From Propionibacteriaceae bacterium (lineage in GTDB: Bacteria > Actinomycetota > Actinomycetes > Propionibacteriales > Propionibacteriaceae): DNA of 12,461 nucleotides. This document shows, piece by piece, positions 6,384 through 12,461 of the stretch. The position numbers and the translations under genes were made by a program. Under the pieces are notes generated by a model. The model saw nothing but the letters and a program-made list of their open reading frames with translations. It ran no database searches and had not been told where the DNA came from. Every line of letters starts with the position of its first letter. Position 1 is the first letter of the stretch. The stretch lies in contig JAICEV010000059.1 in NCBI GenBank assembly GCA_025923975.1, forward strand, positions 1 through 12,461, given 5' to 3'.

Positions 6384-6837
6384 TCAGCCGGACGGCCGGT
6401 AGATGAGCTCGACGCGGCGATTGAGTTACCGATTCTTCTCGGAGGTGTTAGGCACGGCTGGGTCGGCTTCCCCGCGCCCGGAGACCGAGAAGGGGTAGTC
6501 AGACTTGTCCAGCTGTGGGCGCAGCACTCGTGCCACAGCGGCAGCCCGCCGGCGCGACAAAACCAGACCGTGCTGGGCACTGCCGAGATCGTCGGTGAGC
6601 CCACGATGGTGACCCGCCCGCGACCGCGGCGCTGCAGCAGCTCAGCCAGCTCGTCCAGCCGCCCCCGTACGCCCGGACGCAGTCTGGCGCTGTCTTGGGG
6701 AACAGCATTGGCCGCTGTGCGCTCGGTACGGGCTGCTGCGGTTCGTCGATGTTCGTGCCCAGTATGCCGCCGAAACGGTATATGACGCCCAGACTGAGTG
6801 CGGCCAATCCGCTGAACGTGCGAAAATGCGCTGCCAC
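6384..6837 (-). pseudogene. broken OmpA-domain protein gene
   Basis: The minus strand encodes a C-terminal OmpA/MotB-type peptidoglycan-binding domain in pieces. LFP is followed in the next frame by DSARLRPGVRGRLDELAELL and RVTIVG (frameshift near 6693-6700). A second shift near 6598 leads into TDDLGSAQ, LSRRRAAAVARVLRP and FSVSGRGEADPAVPN. An in-frame TAA at 6426-6428 interrupts what should be GR-LNRRVE, and the frame resumes with LNRRVELIYRPSG before the TGA at 6384. The TDD...LS..RA..V...L...G.GE.DP..PN...NRRVE order is diagnostic of the family. The 5' part (from GTG 6837, possibly further upstream) has a hydrophobic stretch, LAALSLGVIYRFGGILG, that could be a membrane anchor. With two frameshifts and a stop, no functional product is expected. 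Confidence 0.78.
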
Positions 6838-6881
6838 CCAGGTGACGAATAACGCTGCAGCAGACTCGCGACCCGAGCCGT

Positions 6882-6893
6882 TAGTTTCGAGTC
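6882..6893 (+). promoter_or_regulatory. possible -10 element for a leaderless aldo/keto reductase transcript
   Basis: TAGTTT (6882-6887, pattern TAnnnT) ends 6 nt before the ATG at 6894, and no Shine-Dalgarno sequence is visible. This is the arrangement seen for leaderless mRNAs, which are common in actinomycetes. No convincing -35 box is present. Confidence 0.35.
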
Positions 6894-7901
6894 ATGGAGA
6901 CACGCTTTATGGGACGTGCCGGGCTACAGGTCAGCGAGCTGTGCCTGGGGACGATGACCTTCGGTGCAGACGGAGGCACCGACGAGGGCACGGCCCACCA
7001 GATCTTGGACGCTTTCGTGGAAGCCGGCGGAACCTTCATCGACACCGCAAACGTCTACAGCCAGGGTGTGGCGGAGGAGATTTTGGGTCGCTGGCTGAAG
7101 ACCCGCAACCGCGACGACCTCATCATCGCCACCAAGGTCTACGGCGAGGCAGCGCCGGGGGAGGCTCCACGGGGGACCGGTCGCAAGCACGTGCTCGCCG
7201 AGGTGGAAGCCAGCCTGCGCCGGCTGCAGACCGACTTCATCGATCTCTACCAGGCCCACGTGTTCGACGACGCGACCCCATTCGAGGAGACGCTGTCGAC
7301 CCTCGACTCACTGGTCAGGTCCGGGAAGGTCCGGTTCATCGGAGCCAGCAACTACACCGGCTGGCAGCTACAGAAGTCGATCGAGATGTCTCGACACTAT
7401 GGCTGGGAACCGTTCGTCAGCCTGCAGCCGCTCTACAACCTGCTCGACCGCGGCGCGGAGCTGGAGCTGCTGCCGCTCTGCCGAAACGAAGGCGTCGGGG
7501 TGATCGCCTGGAGCCCGCTCGCCGGTGGCTGGCTGTCCGGGAAGTACACCCGCAATCTCGACGGTCCGCCTGCTGATTCCCGAGCCGGCGACGAGGACTG
7601 GGCCAGCCGCAACAGCGAGCGCACCTGGCGGGTCATCGAGACGGTCCAGGCGGTGGCCGCTGAGGTGGACCGGACACCCGCCCAGGTTGCACTGCGTTGG
7701 CTACTCCAGCAGCCGGCGATAACCGGTCCGATCATCGGCGCCCGTATCCCGGAGCAGCTGGCGGACAACCTCGGCGCGACCGGCTGGGCCCTGGAGGACG
7801 ACCAGCTCCGTCAGCTGACCGGGGCCGGAGACCAGCCGGTGCCCTACCCCTACGAACTGCAACGACTGCCCCAATTCGTTCGCCGCCCGGCACCTGAGTA
7901 G
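6894..7901 (+). CDS. aldo/keto reductase
   Basis: A complete 335-residue NADPH-dependent aldo/keto reductase of the large bacterial group that includes oxidoreductases of the YajO/Tas kind. The catalytic tetrad is visible: D50 and Y55 (FIDTANVYS), K81 (IATKVYG) and H122 (YQAHVFD). The barrel motifs GRAGLQVSELCLGTMTFG at the N-terminus, GKVRFIGASNYTGWQLQ, SLQPLYNLLDRGAE, GVIAWSPLAGGWLSGKYTR and the C-terminal cofactor-binding segment GPIIGARIPEQLADNLGA are all intact. It reduces aldehydes or ketones in the cytosol; the substrate is unknown. The reading frame is undisturbed, in contrast to the broken genes on both sides. It is transcribed away from the OmpA remnant and followed after 122 nt by the RibD-like remnant on the same strand. 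Confidence 0.96.
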   Translation: METRFMGRAGLQVSELCLGTMTFGADGGTDEGTAHQILDAFVEAGGTFIDTANVYSQGVAEEILGRWLKTRNRDDLIIATKVYGEAAPGEAPRGTGRKHVLAEVEASLRRLQTDFIDLYQAHVFDDATPFEETLSTLDSLVRSGKVRFIGASNYTGWQLQKSIEMSRHYGWEPFVSLQPLYNLLDRGAELELLPLCRNEGVGVIAWSPLAGGWLSGKYTRNLDGPPADSRAGDEDWASRNSERTWRVIETVQAVAAEVDRTPAQVALRWLLQQPAITGPIIGARIPEQLADNLGATGWALEDDQLRQLTGAGDQPVPYPYELQRLPQFVRRPAPE

Positions 7902-8023
7902 GGCTGACCAGCGCCTGACGCGAAGCTGGCTATCACTCAGCCTGGTCGGTGGTCACCGATAAAGGAGACAGTCGAGCTCAGATAACCCGCACGTCAGTTT
8001 GGATCGAGACCGCAGGAGTCAAC

Positions 8024-8275
8024 GTGTCTGCATCAGTGCTTGAGATGTCGATGTCCCTCGACGGGTGCATCGCCGGCCCTAACGATGACCTCGATAACCC
8101 CTTCGGCGACGATGGCCAGCGGCTGCACGATTGGTTCGTTGCACCCGACGGGGAATTCTTCAACCCGTCCGGGCCGGCCGGACAATTGATTGACGAATAG
8201 GCGACGGGCGCGGGTGTCGTAGGACGACGCTCTGCCGAGTTCGTCGACCAGCGGCCCGATGATCATGCACTCCTC
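8024..8275 (+). pseudogene. truncated dihydrofolate-reductase-like (RibD C-terminal domain) gene
   Basis: From GTG 8024, with AGGAG 5 nt upstream, 58 codons encode a normal N-terminus of this family: VLEMSMSLDGCIAGPNDDLD, then NPFGDDGQRLHDW and GQLIDE. A TAG follows at 8198-8200. The same frame continues past it as ATGAGVVGRRSAEFVD, which is the expected next segment (DEL-ATGA-VVGRRTFE in relatives), so the stop is a nonsense mutation, probably of a leucine codon. Resemblance ends near 8250, and the sequence then runs into the oppositely oriented DUF554 gene. Intact relatives have about 180-220 residues, so more than half is gone. It could yield only a 58-residue fragment. Confidence 0.78.
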
Positions 8276-9124
8276 CTAGCGGAATGCCACCACTATCCAG
8301 ACGAGCGCCGGCGCGACCAGCAGCGCGGGGAGCAGGTTGCCCACAGGTACGGCCTTGATCTGGAGCAGCCGCAGCCCGACCCCGAGCAACAGCAGCCCGC
8401 CAGTTGCGGTGATGGACGCGAGTTGCGCTTCAGGCAGCGCGCCGCCGACCAACACCCCGATAAGCGTTAGGGACCCCTGGACCACGACGATGGCCACCAC
8501 CGAGGCCATGACGCCGACGCCAAGCGCAGCTGCGAAGGCGATCGAGGCAAAGCCATCCAGCGCCGCCTTGAGGATTAGCTGATCGGCTCCGCGGCCAAGA
8601 CCGTCCGACAAAGATCCGAGGATGGTAAGAGGGCCGACGCAGAAGACCAGCGAGGCCGTAACGAAGCCTTCGATGAAGCGCTCCCTGGCGGCGGACTCAG
8701 ATGGATCAGAGTCTGTCGAGACCGTTCCTGCGGGAACGTCTCCGGACTGGGTCTGGCGAGCTTGTGCCTGTATCGGAACGTGTCGCCGCGCCGCGCCCCG
8801 TCGCCGCGCCAGCCGTGTTCGCAGCCAGCCGCCGAAACCCTCGAGTCGGGCCTCAATATCGAGCAATGAGCCGGCAATGCCGCCCAACAGCAGGGCACCG
8901 AGCACAATCAGCACCGGTGCAGCCGACCCGACCGCGCCCGCCAGTGCCGCGGAACCCACCTCCGCCGCAGAGAGGGCACCGATCAGCAGAGTGACCAGCC
9001 CCAGAGCGTCGGTAACGGTGTCCCGAGTCCGGGTGGGCAGCCGGGCTCCCAACAACAGGCCCACACTGGATCCCACCAGCACGGCTATGACGTTGACTAC
9101 CGTGCCTATCCCTGGAAAAGCCAT
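8276..9124 (-). CDS. DUF554 family membrane protein
   Basis: A 282-residue membrane protein. The N-terminus GIGTVVNVIAVLVGSSVGLL, followed by a short basic stretch (GARLPTRTRDTVTDALGLVT), is the standard opening of DUF554 proteins. The C-terminal half has FIEGFVTASLVFCVGPLTIL, GSLSDGLGRGADQLILKAAL and DGFASIAFAAALGVGV, then SITATGGLLLLGVGLRLLQI and NLLPALLVAPAL, the other family hallmarks. About seven hydrophobic segments are apparent. A hydrophilic Arg- and Ser/Asp-rich insertion of about 45 residues between helices is longer than I would expect and probably cytoplasmic. The function is unknown; a transporter role is only assumed for the family. I choose ATG 9124, with GGAG 10 nt upstream; the frame extends to a TTG at 9145 without support. 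Confidence 0.93.
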   Translation of the reverse strand: MAFPGIGTVVNVIAVLVGSSVGLLLGARLPTRTRDTVTDALGLVTLLIGALSAAEVGSAALAGAVGSAAPVLIVLGALLLGGIAGSLLDIEARLEGFGGWLRTRLARRRGAARRHVPIQAQARQTQSGDVPAGTVSTDSDPSESAARERFIEGFVTASLVFCVGPLTILGSLSDGLGRGADQLILKAALDGFASIAFAAALGVGVMASVVAIVVVQGSLTLIGVLVGGALPEAQLASITATGGLLLLGVGLRLLQIKAVPVGNLLPALLVAPALVWIVVAFR

Positions 9125-9217
9125 CGACCAATATCTCCAAACCAAACTGATCTCACGCTTCGATTCCTTGACCCAGCGTCGATCTGGATTCTGCCCAAGC
9201 TACAGACCAGTTCCCGC

Positions 9218-9278
9218 CCAGCTACTGGTCGGCCAGTCGGTCCTGAATTGCCTAAAGGTGGCCACGTTCAGTAGCTGG
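9218..9278. repeat. inverted repeat, hairpin-forming
   Basis: CCAGCTACTG (9218-9227) and CAGTAGCTGG (9269-9278) are perfect 10-bp inverted arms. Inside them, GGCCA (9231-9235) and TGGCC (9259-9263) can extend the pairing with a small bulge. No T-tract follows, so it is not a standard intrinsic terminator. Confidence 0.6.
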
Positions 9279-9657
9279 ACACCTCAGCGGGACCGGAATG
9301 GCCATCGATTGGGCGGGAAGTGACCTGGCTGTTGGGCATTCGGATGGCCGATCATCAAAGGGCCGAATCACCGAGTGGTACCCCGAACCTCCTCGAGTTG
9401 CTCTGTGTCTGGCTGGACGAGGTCTGGCACATCGGCATCCCGAAAGACCGGGAAGACATGACCATGCATTACGCGAGCCGCCCGTATCGGCTACCTGCTG
9501 GTTCGCTGTCAGGCGCCGTGGTTGTTGATCCTCGACCCGCTCATCCATACCGGTGCTTGAAGCCGCCGCCCTCGGGCGGATCCTCGGCGATCAACAGTTG
9601 GCAGATCCTGGATGACACATGCGATACCGCCAGCCCGCCGCGCTGACACATGTTTGG

Positions 9658-9725
9658 ATCCGGAAACTGGTCACGAACAACGTGCGAATCGGCGATTTGG
9701 ATGTGGTTTGTGACCGGTTTCGGAT
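9658..9725. repeat. 68-nt imperfect inverted repeat, large hairpin
   Basis: The left arm begins ATCCGGAAACTGGTCACGAAC (9658 onward) and pairs with the right arm ending GTTTGTGACCGGTTTCGGAT at 9725. The arms are about 25 nt with a few mismatches and one bulged base, and a further short stem (CGAATCG with CGATTTG) lies inside the loop. It sits 145 nt past the stop codon of the glycosyltransferase gene. It may be a remnant of a small mobile or REP-like element, or a transcript-stabilising structure. Confidence 0.6.
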
Positions 9726-9801
9726 GAGCTATTTGATGATCAGCCGAATCCGGCAGTGCTGTCGATGTCACGGTCTCAGAGCCAGTCGGTGATCGCCTCG
9801 A

Positions 9802-9835
9802 CACCAATACCCTCTCGGCACCAATACCCTCTCGG
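9802..9835. repeat. perfect 17-bp tandem duplication
   Basis: CACCAATACCCTCTCGG occurs twice in succession without a mismatch (9802-9818 and 9819-9835), just downstream of the glycosyltransferase gene. The perfect identity suggests a recent slippage or duplication event. Confidence 0.9.
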
Positions 9836-9869
9836 CATGGTGATGACCGGGAGCTAATCTGCACCTCGG

Positions 9870-11012
9870 CTAAGTCGCGAGCCTGCTAGGAACGGCCGGC
9901 CGGCGAAGAACTGGTTGACGAGGCATCCGGGCGCGAACGACTGGGACGGGTGCTGCCGCTTCCTCCAGGAAACGGTCGTCGCGATCCTCGCGGCCGACCT
10001 GCAACAAGCGCCTATAAAGCTGGAGATGATCAGCGACCATCCGACTCGTGCTGAAGCAGGTGACTGCCTTTTCTCGGCACCGCGTGCGATCGAGGTCCTG
10101 AGCCCGGGTCAGCACGTCCGCGAGCGCAGGTAACTCGCGGCGAACAAAGCCTGTGTCCCCATTAGTGATGATCTCCGGCGCGGATCCGCTCGTCGTGGCA
10201 ATCACGGGTGTGCCGCAGGCCAGCGCTTCGATCATTACCAGTCCGAACGGCTCCGCCCACTGAATGGGATTGAGCAGCGCGAAAGCGCCGCCCATCAGCT
10301 GGTACTTCTCGGCGGCGTTCAGCTCCCCCAGATACTCGATGTCTCCGCCCAGCAGCGGCCGAACGCACTCCTCGTAATACTGCCGTTCCAGCGGTTCACG
10401 CATCTTGGCAGCGATCCGGAGAGGAACACCGGCTTCCCGAGCGATCAGAACGGCTTCCCGAATTCCCTTGCTTGGCGCCATCCGGCCAAGAGTGCAGGCG
10501 TATCCCCCATTTCCGTCTCCAACGGGAACGTCCGCTACGTCAATGCCGTGGTGAATGACGGCGGTGATCTCGACATTTCGAGCGGTGGACGCCTGATGAT
10601 GAGAGATCGCAATGACGCCGACTCCCTGACGGCTCATCTCCGCATAGATCGGATTGAGGTCGGCATTGAACGGACCGTGATTCGTGGTCACCACCGGTGT
10701 TCCCCCCGGAGGTCGGACACAGAGCGGCCCGGCCACCGTGTGGTCGTGAATGACATCGACCTCTTTCAGGGCCGCGTACGCGCTCAAGGTGTAGGGAATC
10801 TCTACGACTGTGCAACCCATCCGGCTTGGGTTATGCGCTGGCAGACCCGGGATCTGAGGTACCGGACAAGTGCTACCCGCCGGAACGGCGAGCAATACGT
10901 CGTGTCCGGCTGTCATGAGACCCCGTGCGAGTCCGTCGATCACCAGCTCAATCCCGCCGTACCGCACTGGCGGCACGGGCAACCAAGGCGGCGCAATCAA
11001 CCCGATAAGCAA
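9870..11012 (-). CDS. glycosyltransferase family 4 protein
   Basis: A 380-residue retaining glycosyltransferase with GT-B fold. The N-terminal domain starts LIGLIAPPWLPVPPVRYGGI, where the GG loop accepts the donor sugar nucleotide, followed by DVIHDHT and TTNHGPFN. The C-terminal domain has the phosphate-binding GRMAPSKGIREAV (about residues 176-188), the EPFGLVMIE E-x7-E motif (E254 and E262) and ACGTPVIATTSGSAPEIIT. These are hallmarks of GT4 enzymes that transfer glucose or mannose from NDP- or GDP-sugars. The last 40 residues are a Pro/Arg-rich tail outside the fold. The start is TTG 11012, with GGGGAGGAG 6 nt upstream; the longer frame to 11039 would place this ribosome-binding site inside the gene. 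It diverges from the amylo-alpha-1,6-glucosidase-like gene, which suggests a common role in glucan or glycoside metabolism. Confidence 0.93.
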   Translation of the reverse strand: MLIGLIAPPWLPVPPVRYGGIELVIDGLARGLMTAGHDVLLAVPAGSTCPVPQIPGLPAHNPSRMGCTVVEIPYTLSAYAALKEVDVIHDHTVAGPLCVRPPGGTPVVTTNHGPFNADLNPIYAEMSRQGVGVIAISHHQASTARNVEITAVIHHGIDVADVPVGDGNGGYACTLGRMAPSKGIREAVLIAREAGVPLRIAAKMREPLERQYYEECVRPLLGGDIEYLGELNAAEKYQLMGGAFALLNPIQWAEPFGLVMIEALACGTPVIATTSGSAPEIITNGDTGFVRRELPALADVLTRAQDLDRTRCREKAVTCFSTSRMVADHLQLYRRLLQVGREDRDDRFLEEAAAPVPVVRARMPRQPVLRRPAVPSRLAT

Positions 11013-11031
11013 TTCGTGCTCCTCCCCGAGA

Positions 11032-11049
11032 CGACGCAACGTCGCGTCG
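11032..11049. promoter_or_regulatory. short inverted repeat in the divergent control region
   Basis: CGACGC (11032-11037) and GCGTCG (11044-11049) are perfect inverted arms around AACGTC. A second nested dyad, GACG-CAA-CGTC, overlaps them. The element lies about 20 nt upstream of the glycosyltransferase start codon, in the 187-bp region shared with the glucosidase gene. It may be an operator or a chance GC-rich dyad. Confidence 0.25.
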
Positions 11050-11199
11050 AATTTTCAGCGCACACATACCCCCGCGAACCCCTGCCTTACCCGGGGAAAT
11101 AAGCGCCTAATCGCCCATCTTCACAAAAAAATCCGTGGCCCGCAATGACTCCAGCTCACGGTGCTGTGATTGCCAGGAACCTGTGCCAAGGTGGAGTGG

Positions 11200-12461
11200 A
11201 TGAGGGCTCCGCAAGTCAATTGCCTTGAAGGCAATACCTTCATGGTCAGTGATCTGACCGGTGACGTCGGCCCGGACTCGGATCAGGTCTTCGGACTCTT
11301 CTACCGCGATATGCGCCACCTCTCTCGCTGGCAGCTCGCCATCGACGGCAGCCGGCTGGAGACCTTGTCCAATGGCGCCTCTGGCTACCCGTCGGCCACC
11401 TTCTTCCTTGCCGGCCCGGGCAGTGTCTACGACAATCCCACTCTGTCGGTGATCCGGGAACGCACGCTTGGCAAGGGCAGCGGCGAGGACCTGCACGAGA
11501 AACTAACCGTGATCAACTCCGGCCGGGAGGAGATCGTCATCGAGCTGTCGATGACCTTCGACGCCGATTTCGCTGACCTGTTCGAGGTCAAGAACAAGCA
11601 GCTGATCAAGAAGGGCACCATCTCGCGTCGGGTCCACGGCCAGGAAGTCGAATTGATCTACCAGCGAGAGGACTTCCAACGCCGAACCATCATCCACGCC
11701 GACAATGCACGGCTGAGCCGAGGTTCGGCGGATTTTCTGTTACGACTGAAGCCAGGTGGGACCTGGTCGGGAACCCTGCGACTCTCATTCGAGGCAGTCG
11801 CACCAGAGGAGCAGACGGGGGCCACGAGCGAACTGCCGTCGTCCAAGATCAAGCGCCCGAAAGGCGTCAATCACCGCGATCAGATGGACGCATGGCTTGA
11901 CGCCGCACCGATAGTGCGAGCCAGTTGGGACACCCTGCTGCACACCTATGAGTGCAGCCTCCACGATCTCGCCGCCTTGCGCCTGCACGCCCTGGCTCTC
12001 CCTGAAGGCGCCGCCGTTCCGGCGGCCGGACTGCCGTGGTTCATGGCGGTATTCGGACGGGACAGCTTGATCACCAGTTACCAGGCGCTACCGTTCGTTC
12101 CGCAGCTTGCCTCGGCAACGCTGCAGGTGCTGGCCCGCCGGCAAGCGACTACGTGGGACGACTTCCGAGACGCCGAGCCTGGCAAGATTCTGCACGAGTT
12201 GCGCTTCGGTGAACTTACCTACTTCGGGGACTGGCCGCAGTCGCCGTACTACGGGTCGGCCGACTCCACACCACTGTTCTTGATCTTGCTTGAGGAGTAC
12301 GAACGCTGGTCCGGCGACACCGATCTGGTACTCGAGCTGGAGCCGCAGGCGCGGGCGGCGTTGGATTGGCTGGAGCACTACGGCGACCTTGACGGCGACG
12401 GCTACCTGGAGTACCAGCGCCGCAACCGGGACAGTGGCCTGGAGAACCAAGGCTGGAAGGA
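11200..12461 (+). CDS. amylo-alpha-1,6-glucosidase / glycogen-debranching-type enzyme (3' end outside window)
   Basis: The frame is open for 420 codons to the right edge. The first 200 residues form the N-terminal beta-sandwich of the family: LEGNTFMVSD, DQVFGLFYRDMRHLSRWQL, TLSVIRERTLG, LHEKLTVINSG and FDADFADLFEVK. The (alpha/alpha)6 catalytic region follows from about residue 245, with LPWFMAVFGRDSLITSYQAL, DAEPGKILHELRFGEL, WPQSPYYGSADSTPLFLILL, DLDGDGYLEY and NQGWKD, all typical of bacterial debranching-type glucosidases (GH15/GH63-like clan). Full-length members have about 700 residues, so roughly 60% is seen. ATG 11200 has GGTGGAG just upstream; a GTG at 11191 is possible. It probably hydrolyses alpha-glucosidic branches in the cytosol, and its divergent partner is the GT4 gene. 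Confidence 0.93.
   Translation, partial: MRAPQVNCLEGNTFMVSDLTGDVGPDSDQVFGLFYRDMRHLSRWQLAIDGSRLETLSNGASGYPSATFFLAGPGSVYDNPTLSVIRERTLGKGSGEDLHEKLTVINSGREEIVIELSMTFDADFADLFEVKNKQLIKKGTISRRVHGQEVELIYQREDFQRRTIIHADNARLSRGSADFLLRLKPGGTWSGTLRLSFEAVAPEEQTGATSELPSSKIKRPKGVNHRDQMDAWLDAAPIVRASWDTLLHTYECSLHDLAALRLHALALPEGAAVPAAGLPWFMAVFGRDSLITSYQALPFVPQLASATLQVLARRQATTWDDFRDAEPGKILHELRFGELTYFGDWPQSPYYGSADSTPLFLILLEEYERWSGDTDLVLELEPQARAALDWLEHYGDLDGDGYLEYQRRNRDSGLENQGWK

Larger units (their letters stand above)
9125..9869. other. 745-bp stretch without a convincing gene
   Basis: No frame on either strand has both a ribosome-binding site and a known domain. It holds two long inverted repeats (9218-9278 and 9658-9725) and a tandem duplication (9802-9835). 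Between about 9380 and 9470 a plus-strand frame reads TPNLLELLCVWLDEVWHIGI and then PKDREDMTM, with codons that are GC-rich at the third position. This looks like a fragment of former coding sequence, but I do not recognise it. The upstream end must also contain the DUF554 promoter. Confidence 0.5.

Noticed and set aside
8760..8815. Low-complexity GCC/GCG-rich run
   Set aside because: It encodes the Arg/Ala-rich linker of DUF554 and is not an independent repeat element.
9541..9864. 107-codon minus-strand frame downstream of the GT4 gene
   Set aside because: It runs through the large hairpin and the tandem duplication, has no family match and has mixed codon usage, so it is not called as a gene.
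10430..10463. Direct repeat CGGCTTCCCGA, two copies about 20 nt apart
   Set aside because: It lies inside the conserved GT4 coding sequence, where both copies encode normal residues; probably coincidence of codon use.
11085..11130. CCCCG...CGGGG dyad and A7 tract between GT4 and the glucosidase gene
   Set aside because: The short GC arms and a nearby A-run do not form a terminator in either orientation relative to the diverging genes, and no promoter hexamers are convincing.

Overview
The window comes from a GC-rich actinomycete-like chromosome. GTG and TTG starts are frequent, coding codons are GC-rich at the third position, and the families (SARP regulator, PadR regulator, EamA exporter, DUF1772, DUF1059, glycogen-debranching-type glucosidase) are common in Actinobacteria. 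I cannot name the genus. I see no tRNA, rRNA, CRISPR array, intact transposase or phage gene.

Left part (1-2335): a flavoprotein oxidase of the berberine-bridge/6-hydroxy-D-nicotine-oxidase type, cut by the window edge, lies just downstream of a SARP/BTAD regulator on the minus strand. A small DUF1059 gene diverges from the regulator. Regulator plus flavin oxidase resembles the edge of a secondary-metabolism or catabolic locus.

Middle part (2368-6281, all minus strand): two transcription units. The promoter-proximal one is DUF1772 membrane protein, then PadR repressor, then NmrA-like NAD(P)-binding protein. These genes are 3 nt apart or overlap by 4 nt, and a 34-bp inverted repeat sits just upstream as a likely PadR operator. 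The other unit is an EamA exporter followed by a flavin/F420-type split-barrel protein. A decayed cupin gene lies between them. The NmrA-like gene carries a 20-bp tandem duplication in its Rossmann loop that has stayed in frame only because of one further inserted base.

Right-middle part (6384-9869): a broken OmpA-domain gene, an intact aldo/keto reductase, a dihydrofolate-reductase-like (RibD C-terminal) gene ended by a stop codon and truncated, and a DUF554 membrane protein. A 745-bp stretch with no convincing gene follows. It holds two hairpin-forming inverted repeats, a perfect 17-bp tandem duplication and a short coding-like fragment.

Right end (9870-12461): a GT4 glycosyltransferase and an amylo-alpha-1,6-glucosidase-like enzyme (cut by the window edge) diverge from a 187-bp region, a pairing that suggests glucan or storage-carbohydrate metabolism.

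The most notable global feature is gene decay: three pseudogenes and one gene with compensated indels within about 4.4 kb, interleaved with intact redox and detoxification genes. I found no clear new multi-gene defence or mobile system. The best leads are the PadR-type operator and its operon, the in-frame Rossmann insertion, and the palindrome at the SARP start.
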